A stretch of DNA of 64,000 nt from positions 162,532,437 to 162,596,436 of the forward strand of contig NC_135715.1 in assembly GCF_964656455.1 (NCBI RefSeq), read 5' to 3'. The position numbers and the translations under genes are program-made. The notes beneath the pieces are model-generated. The model worked only from the letters and a program-made list of their open reading frames with translations. It made no database searches and was not told the origin of the DNA. This DNA comes from Halichoerus grypus (taxonomy: Eukaryota; Chordata; Mammalia; Carnivora; Phocidae). The stretch's first letter is position 1. Every line of letters starts with the position of its first letter. This document shows positions 25,381-37,300 of the stretch, piece after piece.

Positions 25381-28300
25381 TAGTGTTGAAGGGGTGGAGG
25401 GGAGAGAGGGCCATTAGGAAATAAAAGAGGAGGAGGGAGAAAAATAAAGAACAGAGGCAGTTTTCACCAGGAGATGGGGAGAGAGATTTGGAGCACAGAG
25501 GATGGGAGTATTAGAGAGAGGAGGACAAATCTCTAAGAAGAATGGGAAGGAAGAGAAGAGATTTATAGGGGCAGAGATATAATGTTAGGATGGAGCAGGG
25601 GTAGATGAGTGATTACATGCTGGCATCTGATATTAAAAAGTTTTATTTAAAGTTATATATATTTCATTCTCTCAGAACAGGCTTTAGTATTAAACCTATA
25701 TCAACAAGGGCCACTGGATAATACGTACCTTGACTTTGAAGACTTAGCCCATCTCTATTTTAAATTTGCTTGAGCCTTCAAAAATGTACAATATGGCTTG
25801 GCTTGGCCTCAGCTCATGGCTGAAACAAGAGGGTCACAGGTTCAGATCAATCCTGCCCAAAATCATGGGCAGGGCTCTAGTTTCCAGTCAGGAAAGCTAA
25901 TCTCAGGATCTCCCTGTGTTTTTTGGATCAAGGGTATTGCTGCTTGCCCTTGGCTTTGGAGAGGCCATGTCTGTTTTTCTACCCCCAATTCCCTCCCCCC
26001 CCTTTTTTCCCCAACTTAAAAGCTAAAGTCACTGATTTCTCAAGGTAGGGGGGATGTGATTAGGAGTTTTAGTCTGTTGAAATGTGACAAAACTTTTCTA
26101 GGCCTTCTTTTCCTCGTCTGATATGTGAGGGGGTTGGATTTGAAGACATCTCAGGTCTGTTTATGGTTTAAAAATGCTTCTTATGTGGAATAAAAATGCT
26201 GACTTTTATCAGTTTTAACAAGACAATTCAAGTTGTCTCAAGTTTTCAAACTTCCAAGTCATGACATTTGCCTAGAAGATTCTGTATGTGTCAAGGTGGC
26301 CCTGAGCAGGCTCTTTGGAGATGTAAGATTGAATTATTGTCATACTGTTTATGTAGAAAGCTATAAAGCCCCAGTTACTTACTATTTGGATTACAGGTGA
26401 CCTTTTAGGGTAATAAAATTGGATATTTGGGAGTGGTTTGGCAGCTTTCATATAAGGTGCTCTGCCTTGTTGGTCTCTTAGATTATCCTTCTAGCATTAG
26501 GGGCTGAGAGGACAATTGTAGACCTTTGAATTGTAGGGGCTGGGTCACATCACACCCATTGACATTGCTCTGTGTTTAGGAAGTTTCAGTTCTAGAGTGC
26601 TTACACCCTGCATTGCTGGACAGTGTCTCTGAGCATTAGGGATGGATGAGAATACAGGCAATGGCTTTAGGCAGGTTTAATATTAACTGTCATCCTAATA
26701 CAGATGACGTTCTGAAATACACATCTATCTTTGACTTTTTTGAGCTCTAGTCCAACACACCTAACTCCTGGACCTTTCCTTCGGGATGCCTTACACACCC
26801 CTCAAACCCAGTGTGTCAAAAACTGAACCCAACAGCTTTTCTCCAAACAAATGTTCTCTCTCTACTTGCTTAATTTTGTCAACAATGCCTCTGCTTTCAT
26901 CCTCACCCAGCCCACAAACTGTCATTTCTGATTCTTGTTCACCATCAGTGAGCACAACCAAGTACCCATTCCTCGTCTGTCCTTTCCATCCCAGCTACCT
27001 CCTCTGCACCTCAGGCACTGTGAGCTCACATCAAAGCTATTGCAACAGCCTCCCCATTGGTCTCTGCCTCCGCTCTACCCTCTCTCTAGTGAGTGCACTC
27101 TGCACTACTGTGCTAACCTTCCCGAAGGGGCACTTACCACCCTATTCTCAACTCAGGTGTCTTCAATGTCTCCTGTTGCCTTCCTAGTAAAATCCATGTG
27201 CCTTTTCTCGGCATTAAAAGCTCTTCATGATTGGTATCAGCTGTCTTTACCTATTTCCCCTTTATGTAAATGGAATGCTCTGCTTGTCCCCAATAAACTT
27301 TTATACTAAAAGCTATTTCCGGGGCGCCTGGGTGGCTCAGTTGGTTAAGCAACTGTCTTCAGCTCAGGTCATGATCCTGGAGTCCCGGGATCGAGTCCCA
27401 CACTGGGCTCCCTGCTCGGCGGGGGGTTTGCTTCTCCCTCTGATCCTCTTCCCTCTCGTGCTCTCTGTCTCTCATTCTCTCTCTCTCAAATAAATAAATA
27501 AAATCTTAAAAAAAAAAATAAAAGCTATTTCCTTCATCTTAGCCTGTCTAAATTTGCCCCCGACTGCATGGCCCAGCTAAAGGCCAATTTGTCTGCATAA
27601 AAGCCTCCAAAATCATCTTGTCTGGAAACAAGGCCTCTTTTATATGACTGTTGTGACAAGGCTCATGGACCATACATGGCTTTGGAGTATAGCTAATTGT
27701 GTACTTACCTTAGGATTTCACCTAGAAGAAAGAGGCTGTGTCTTTTACATCTTCCATCTCCCAAGAACCTAGTACATTTGGTTCTATTATTTATTTACTG
27801 GATAAATGCATGACTTTGTCATGGCAGAAGTCAGAATACCAAAGAATTTTCCAACACATGGAAATTTCTTTTCAGAAAGTATTCATTGATCATTCTGGTA
27901 ATTTTTCTATCCATAATTAATGACTAGGTACTCAATTGGGACTTTGGGTACTGAACTACTTGATCTCTGAGTTACTTTCTGACAGTTGCATGAAGCACAA
28001 TAGTTTTTTAAAAGGACAAGAACAGATGTCCTCTACACTACAGTATCTTCCTCTGGACAAACATAGATGAGGACGAAACATGGAGCTCAGAATGGTGCTT
28101 GTTGAGTAAATATATTAATTAAGTTTCCATTTCTATTTTTATTGCTATCTATAATCATTTGCATTTGTTTGAACTAAGGTCTCTAGATTTTGAATAAAAA
28201 TCACCCTTTCGATAAGAATAAATGTGCTTGTTCGAACTGATAGTTGTACACAGTCTTGGGCAGGTTTGGTCCCATGGTCTATTTCTCTGAACAAAGTCAT

Positions 28301-31300
28301 TGCATCTGTTGTGGTGGCCTCCTCTACACGATTCCCTTTCCTTCTGGCTCTGGTAACCTCATCCTGCTCATGCCCTTTTAGACCTAAGGGTGGTCATAAC
28401 TCTGCTGCCATGAGCTACAGTTTCTAGCATTTGCCTTGTGGTTCCACACCCTTGCCAACAGTCCTTTTATAAATACACCTTCCTCCTATTGCCCAATTTT
28501 GAGTGTGCCATTTGTTTTCTGCTGGGATCCTGAATGAGACCACATATATGTATATACCACATGCTTTTTCAAAGCCCTTTTTTGGGAGGGGTGCTTTCCT
28601 TAAATCTTTATTCCTTGTGAAATTGGGGAGAGTTTCAAGATGACAGCCATTAGAAAACTAGATGGAATGACCACAAAGTTATTTTGAAAATGTAATGTGT
28701 GTTACTTCCCCCCCTCCCCATTTTATCATTAATTTCAGAGAGTCTGGAGCCATTTAAGGTATGCTAGGCCATTCATAGCTTTGTTTTTATCTTCCTATTA
28801 GCTCAAAGAAGATGGTGAAAGTCTGATGAGTGTTTTGTACTCCTCTTTCTCACATCTGTATGAGGCCGAGCCACCAGCCAGAGTTACCAGAGCCACAGAC
28901 AGAGGAAAGAGCCACTTTCCTCCCAGAAACACAATTGGTCTCACAGGTTCCTGAGCAAACACTGGATTGGCCTGTGAGCAAGCCTGCCCTTTATGGAGCC
29001 CAGAAAGGAGCAAGTGGTCAGATGGCCACGTGTTGAAGGGTATCCTAGGCTTGAACAGGAAATGTACTCAGAGGAAAGTTACAGTAACTTCACCAGCTCT
29101 GTGGTCAGGAGGGAGGTGCTCTATGCCAAGGAAACCAGCGTCACCTTCACAGTGTGTTCGCAAACACTGCAGGGCAAGATGGTTGAAAATAGAAAGCTTT
29201 CATTTTCTCTGGTTACTGCCTGACATGTTAAATTCTGTTCAGTCAGAATTTTAAAAAAGGAAACGACGTGATTAGGATCTTACAATCCGATTTTTAAGCT
29301 GCAAAAGGAACTGATTGTGATGCAGAGATGGAACCCAGTAAAGTTCTTAAGAGGTTCCGAAAGAAAGTCACATTGCTAATTAAAGACCTATCATATCTCC
29401 TTTTACTGCTTCCTTAACGTCTCAATGCAAATGTCAGTCTTGAGTGTTGTCTACTCCACTCTCTGGTTCACTAACCTCTAGGTGCCTTTCTGTTTCTCTA
29501 TGGTGCTATGATAGAGAAAAGGAAAGATGGCATATCATAAATTAAATGTGATAAATATACGTGATTCACAAAGGTCCTGAGGTTAAGAATTTGCCCAATG
29601 AGGTTTAGACTGAAAAGTGACTATGTACTGACTAATGTTCATGTTCAAAGTGTTCTGTACACACTTGGGCAAGCTGAAATAGAAGAGCTGAGATGGCATA
29701 ATTGCTGGTTGTGGATCTGAAATAATTTATAAGAGGCATTTCATGTGATGATATTGTCTGTAGGCCTTATCTGGGATCCATTTATAACCTTCAGGAAGTC
29801 TCTGAAATCATAAGCAAAAGTTTTGTACACATGCATTACAGCCAAAGAAATTTTGGAAACATAGTTTTTGTAAATACGACCATGAAATCAAGTGTATCTG
29901 CTGACTACACAAAGTTGGTTTTCTGAATAGAACATTCAAGATTTCAAACATTATTCCTAGAAACATAAATAAATAACCTTAGCTCTTCCATTATTTGTGT
30001 GGCCTTGCTTAAAAAAAATTACTTTTTTTGTTTTCTGCTGTCTCTGCTATAAAATAAGGTTTTGGCTTAGGTCACCTCCAAGGTTCCTTCCAGCTGAACA
30101 CTTTTTGTAGGATGGTACTCCAGCAAAATGGTGGAGAAAATCGAATTTTAACTTAGTTTTGTCCTGATTCCACTCCATTTACTCCCCTACTCAATGGTAT
30201 TTTCCTAACTCTCTCTTCTAATACCATCCAATTATCTGTCCAACTTTGAGAAGATCTACAATCAATCACTGAGATTGTGTTGAAATTTTGATGCAACCTA
30301 ACAGAGGGAAAGAATAATAGATTAGAAATGAAGCATGAGCCAAGCTGTAAAGGTCACTTGTCCTATAAACTTGGGCAACTTGTTTAACCTCTTTAACCTC
30401 AGTTTCCCCATCTGTGAAATGGGCATAAAGATGACTGTCCTATTTATTTACTTCACAGGTTAATATGGAGTTCATATGACATAAAATAGGAAAAACACTT
30501 TGTAGCCCTATTAAGGTAGGCCACAATTACTAACTTAAGTTAATGTTTTTTCCACATTACCTTTTAGGCTTCATCTTCTTTTGAAATCCAAGCATTAATA
30601 GAGTTGGTGAGGAGGGTCCTTTCAGGGGCAGGGTTCCTTCTCTGGTGCTTGGAACCACACCTGAGAGATGGTTATCCATTCCACCTGTGCAGAGAGTTGA
30701 TTATTAAAATAGTAATTGACCCATTTACAACAGGCAAAAAGGGAAAGTTTTTTTGTAACCAAATATCATGGAAGTACAAGTAACTTCCAATTTTCTAAAA
30801 GTCAACTGTATCACAAGATTCACAGATTATCTGTGGGAAATCTTTTAGCTCTCACTGCCTTACTTATAGGGAGCAGATAAGTACCTTTTCACCTCAAATC
30901 TTACTCTTCATGTTGCCTGTTGTTAAGGAGTTGTGAGGGAAAGAGGTTTGAGGTTACAGCTTCCTGTCTCCACACCTTTAGCTGATTTAGCTGCTAGGAA
31001 AGGCTTTGAAAGCGAAGCACTAAATTCATCATCAAAACAACTTGTTAATTCAGTTAGAGAAATGTCAGTCAAGCGAATCTTTTGATACCAGAAGCAAATA
31101 CAAGTGATGGACTGACAATGTTTCTCTTTGAATGCTGTAGGTTTGACCTAGGTGGACTTGCCTGACTACTTACAAGAAGGAAAACCAAATATCCACAGGG
31201 AAAGGCTAGGTCTGCTAAGACCAAATTAACCTGAGAAGGGTGCTCTTCAGTCCTAGTATGAAAGGACTCAAGTACAAGTTAGTATAGGGAAGCTAAATAT

Positions 31301-34300
31301 TTCTCTAGTGTCTTCTGAGTCTGGGTATATTCTTAAATTTTACAATGTGTTCTTAAATTATTTGAAGTCCTGTGGATTCCCTGAAACTCAGAGAACCAAA
31401 AATACATTTCAAAGCCAAATATCATTTGATTTTTCCGTTACTGGTAGCTGTGACTTATCAACGTTAATACTCCACTCCAATAGAGTAAAGTGTGCAATTT
31501 CACAATGCTCCATTTTAAGAAAAAAATAAGTATTGTGTCTACCATAAGTTATAATGACCACATATATTCAATATCATTTAGAGAAATTGGTAATCTTTTT
31601 CTGCCACCAAAAGTGAATTTCTTTCATTTAGTGTGTCTTCAAAGCAGATGTAGATTTTGAAGTCCTATGAGATGGTTTCTCACTTAGGCTTCTCTACATG
31701 ATTGACATGAACCAAGGTGGGACCAAGGGCTATCAGGATATAAATGTTGAAAACAAGAAGTTCTACCAGCCAGTCCTTAACTTGGGTTGAACCCAAGGAG
31801 ACCATTGCCACACACTAGCACATATTTGGCAAACCACTTCAAGCATAGCACCTAGCTTTAAAATTATGTGTTGACATGGAAGACAGAAAAAAGTAAACAT
31901 TGACAAATACATTGGACGTCTCTTTTCATCAAATGGTCATGTAATCAATATTTTTCAAGCTCTTTCCCAACAAATTTTAGTAAAAGGAGTCACACAAAAA
32001 AGGACTTTTCTTTCCCCTTTGCAGTTGTTGGATGTGCCATCAACCAGGAGAATACTGAATATGTAACAGCCAGTCACGACCCTGAGATCTTGGATTGCTC
32101 CTCTCTGAGAGATTGCCCAATTTGTAGTGCTGAGGTAGAATGGGTTCAGAGAAATCCCCTTAACCAGGCTGAGGTTTGAATTTGGAGGCCCCATGGATGA
32201 ACAGAAGGAAAGTCTATCTTCTAGTTATCTCACTATATTATGCTTTGTGAAGGAAAAACAGATTCGGGAGAGAAAGACCACCACTTCTCCCCTGTGAGAA
32301 CAGAAAACAGTGAACTAAGCTCCAAGGAGTCAACTGTGTTCCCAGGAACTTTTGAGGTAACTCGTATACTCTTTGCAGTGGTCTCTTAGGCTGGAAGAAT
32401 GTCTTTTTCATAGCCCAGATGTCTAAACGTCACCTCAGTTTCTCATAATGAGTGAAGAAGAGAAGTAGGCAAAAGAAAAACAGGATTACTTACTGGTTGG
32501 TGTGTATGGCCTGAGGATAATCATTTTTAACTCCTCCTTCTCCCTCCCTCACCACATCTAAGCCAATGCTGAGTTCTGCCAGTTTTAACCTGTAAATATT
32601 TCTTGAGCTCATCTACTTCTCTGTAATCCTAGTTCAGACCCTTATCACCTCTTGCCTAGGCTAGTACGACTGGATCCTAACTGGTCTCCCTGTTTACATC
32701 CTCGTGCCCTTTAAATTTACCCTCCACCTTTTTACTAAAGTGGTATATATAAAATGAAATCACCTGTCTGCTTAAGATACTTCAATAGGTGCTCATCACC
32801 AGCAGGAGAGCCCAAGCTGTGAACCATGCTTGTTTTGCCAGTCTTGTCTTTTACAAGTCATGTACCAGCAAAACGGAGACAGCTGTAATTCCCCACATCT
32901 GCCATACTTTTTTACCTCCTTATCTCCTCTGCATAGAATCTTCTTTTTCTCTCTTTGTCTTGTGTTCCCCGTAGGCCACTACCTCACACCCTCTTCTCCA
33001 CCACACACTCTCCTACTTCACTTCACCCCCTGACACAAAGACTCATCTTGCTAGGCTTTTACTTAATAAACTTGTTGAATACATGTATGCATACTTCCAC
33101 ACTCAGGTCCACAGTCACTTTCAGAAATCCTTAGCTGGTTCTCCAGTTGCCTGCAGAAATGCTGTGCAGATCACTGTGCCACTATTTTAAAAGCAGCTGT
33201 TTATGTATCTTTCTTTCCCACCAAACTGTAAGCTGCCCAAGGATAGAAACTGAGCCCTGTTCATCTTTGGGAAATAGATTTTTTCTCTTCTGTGTGCATC
33301 TTGGGAGGGTGTCACATTCTGAGTGATATCAGACATTCAGCAAACTACTGGACTATAGATGCTAGAGCTTCTTTTCCTTCTTCCGTCTCTTTCCCCTCTC
33401 TCCACCTCACTGTGGGTGCTGGGAAAAGGAAGCCAAACCTGGTCACCATCCAGGGTTTCTCTCCAGCTTTCCTTGGTTTTCCTGTTTATGCTCCCTTTTA
33501 TTGCTCTAGCAAAGAAGTCCTATGCTCATTTTTTTCCTTATGTCAGCTCTCAAAAGCAGAGCAGGAAGAATGTGACTGCCCCTTAACACAGAATCCCAAT
33601 AATTAGGAACAAAAACAATCCCCGGAGGGCTCAGTAAGCAGAAACACCAACGCCTGACCTGGACTCCTTGAAAAGCAGGGGGAGATGTTGGCATTTCTTG
33701 CTGGGTTTGGTTCTTTTAATCAGAACTGGACCAGTGATTCTTTCTAAGTAAACAAAGAATAAAATCAAGCAAAATGAAATACAACAAAAAACAAGTTGAA
33801 TTTCCCTATCATGACAGGTTGAAATTTTGGTTCCTTACATGTGTTTTTCAGTGCTTTTAGGGGGTGTTTGAATGAATGATAAATGAAGCTAATGTTATTG
33901 AGACACAAATTTTGAATAAGGATTTAATGAGATGGTAATCAGACCTAGCTGCTGATAACAATGACACAGTCAGATTACCACCTCTCACTTATTGATTATT
34001 TAATGAGATCCTGTCGTTCACACTGTAGTATACAAAGAAACATAACAGATTGTCCTTGCTCAAAGAAGACCTGGAAACTGGAAGTCTAGAGGAAATAAAT
34101 ACACACAAATCAAGAGCTCGAAGCATATGAAACAAGAGGTGTTCCACATGTAGAACCTGACCAAATGGCAAATGAGTGATACAGATAGTAATAATTTTGA
34201 GACCTGAGAAGGGAGAGACACTCTAGGCCATGAACTTAGTTGACAAAGTATGGAAAGAGGAATGCGCACACAGTACTTTGCTGGGATGTTAACTTAAAAC

Positions 34301-37300
34301 AGTCCGGCTAATTGGGGAGATTGGGTTTGAGGAGATGAGGCTGGAAAAACCTGTGGAGGCCCTAGGAATTGAGGATAAGAAATGAGTTTTCAATTGTTAA
34401 ATCACTGGTTCTCAAACTTGACTGCAAATTAGAATCTCCTGAGAAACTAAAAATATTGATGTCTGGGTCCTATACACAGAGATTCTGATTAAATTGGCTC
34501 AGGAATCAAAGGTTTTTAAAAACTGCAGCTGATTCTAATATGCTGTCAGCTTGAGAAATCTGTTACATGATCGTGATTTTCAACCCTCACTAAATATTAG
34601 AATCAAAGGGGGGAATTTTTATGACAATACTAAAGATGACCCACAGAATGGGAAAAATATATGCAAATCATATATCTGTTAAGGAACTTGCATCAAAAAT
34701 ATGTAAAGAACTCTGATAATTCAACAATAAAAAGGCAACCCAGTTAAGTGGGCAAATGATCTGAATACACATTTCTCTAAAAAGGATAGACAAATGCTTA
34801 AAAAGCACGTAGAAAATGCTCCACATCATCAGTCATTCGAGAAATGAGAAATGCGTATCAAACAACAATAAGATACTGTTTCATATCCACCGGAATGGCT
34901 ATAGTAACAAAAGTGAACAATAACAAGTGTTGGCAAGGAGGTGGAGAAATCAGAATCCTCAGACACTGCTGGTAGGAATGTAAAATAGTGCAGTTGCTTT
35001 GGAAAACAGTTTGTCAGCTCCTCAAAAAGTTAAACTGAGTTACCATATAACCTGCAATTCCACTCCAGGTATATACACCCAAGAGAACTGAAAACATATG
35101 TCCACACAAAAATGTGCACATCAATGTTCATAGCAGCAGTATTCATAATAGCAAAAAAGTGAAAGCAAGTGATGAATGGAAAAACAAAATGTGTATATAC
35201 ATACAACAAGGTATTATTTGGCCATGAAAAGGAATGAAGTTCTGATACATTTCACAACAGAGATGAACCTTGAAATCATGATGCTAAGTGAAAGAAGCCA
35301 GACAAAAAAGGCCATATATTGTATGAGCCCATTTATATGAAATGCCCAGAATAGACAAATCCACAGAGACAGAAAATAGTTCAGTGGTTGCCAGGAGCTA
35401 GAGGGAAGGAGGAATGAGGAGTGGTTGCTAATGGGTATGGGATTTCTGTTTGGGGGCAATAAAAATACAATATTCTGGAATTGGAGAGTGGCCATCCATT
35501 TGCAATTTGTGAATTTAATAAAAAACTACTGCCAGAGGGAAGGAAGGTGGGGGGGATGGGCAAAATGGGTGAAAGGGGGTGGGAGATACGGCTTCCACTT
35601 GTGAAATGAGTAAGACATGGGAATGAATGGTACGGCATAGAGAATACACTCAATGGTATTGTAACATGGTTGTGTGGTGACAGATGGTAGCTACACAGTG
35701 GTGAGCATAGCGTAACTATAAAGTTGTTGACTCCCTATGTGGTGCATTGTGTGTCAACTATACTCAAAGAGAACAAAATAAAACCCAACCACTGAATTGT
35801 ATACTTTAAAAGGGTGAACTTAAAAAGAAAGAGTGGCTTTATGGTACATGAATTATATTTCAATAAGTTGTGTAAAAAAATGAGAAGAAACAATACAAAT
35901 CCCTTCTCCAATCCAGCATAGACTAATTAAATCAGAATTTCTGGAAATGGGACCTGGACATAGGTTTTTTTTTTTTTTTTAAGTTCTTGATGTACAGCCA
36001 GAGTTGAGAACAATGCAGGTGACGAAAAACTGCTAGTAACTTAGTTCTATGCATCTTCCTTTTTCCCAAAGCAAAAACAAAACACCTGACACGTGAATGT
36101 AAATCCAGGTTAAATTGGAGGTTTTATTTTAATAGATTTTTATTTTATTTGGCTCTTCAGTATGGGTGTTGCTTCAAAAAACCTTTTTTAAAAAAATGCA
36201 AATAGGTAGACAATTATTAGCATAACCCAAAATAACAGCAATTTTTTTTTTTTGGTCTGTATTAAATTTTGAGTCAGAGACACAAAGCCATTCACTGTTT
36301 TCAAGAAATTCATTGTTTTAGAGTAAAGGAAAATTTAGAGAAATTTGCGAAGTTGATTCTTAGTGGTTAAGTGGTCTATTTCTCAGGTGGTTGTAGTTTA
36401 CTTGGGTTTTTAGTCGTAGTTTTGCTCACCATCTATTCAGCGATTTTAGACAAATCATCTAATATTTCTGGGCCTCATACAGTCATTTTAAAAAAAGGAA
36501 TATATTGTCATGTGCCAGGCAATGGGGATACAGTGGTAAACAAGATGGAATAGATGTGTTCTCTTCCTCGTGTAGCTTATAATACCTAGCTTCAGGTTCT
36601 TTGCTTTAAAAGTGAAGAGACTGAACTAGGTGGTCTCCAGATTCTTTGATCATTTACTGGAATAGCATAGAGGTAGAGAAATGGAATAGAGGCAGAGCTC
36701 TTGTACACCTCTTCCATCTCCTGTGATTTAAGGGAATGATTATGTGAAGTTCTTGAGAAGGCTCCTGTCAGAATTTGCTATGGAAGGTAAGTTCAACTCT
36801 TTGGGTTATGTCTTCTCTTACTTTTTATCCTACTCTTGGAATCGTCGACAAACAAAGTCCAAATGTTTCAAAACATTTTAATTCCTTCACAAAGCCTGTA
36901 TCACAACTTAAAGCCAGATCTATTTGTGTATCCATGTCAGGTGTTAAAAAGCCATTTCCAAGGATCCCACTCAATCAAGAAGATACACAATTATGCACGA
37001 TTAACATCTTTGGAATCTTAGCACAGATTCAAAAATTCCAGATGCATAGCTATGGTGCTCAGTGCCAACAGAAGGCCACATTCTGCCCTCCAAGTGAAAA
37101 CATGCTCCATCGTTCCATTCAAAGGAGGATGAAAATAATATCAAAATGCAAACTTTTAAACTCTCAGTATAATTATCTTCCAAAGAGCTCCTGCATCTTC
37201 ATCTGCCAAGAGAAAGCCTTTGCTGGAGATCTGTTTATTTTGTTAATTAATTTGTCTTGATTTCAGGAAAAAAAAAGTTCTCACGCCCTTGTTCTAAGCA

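Noticed and set aside
26786..27309. Overlapping 133- and 124-codon ORFs on the + strand
   Set aside because: They lie in a LINE-2 ORF2/3' relic and a piece of unique DNA, in two different frames, so they are decayed transposon sequence.
34629..35889. Possible intact L1 reverse transcriptase
   Set aside because: Only the 3' portion of L1 is present, with stops in all frames.
36775..37260. 161-codon ORF just upstream of CD28 exon 2
   Set aside because: Roughly one ORF of this length is expected by chance in six frames of 64 kb AT-rich DNA. It has no known domain, and its stop precedes exon 2. The separate in-frame acceptor at 37266 is reported instead.
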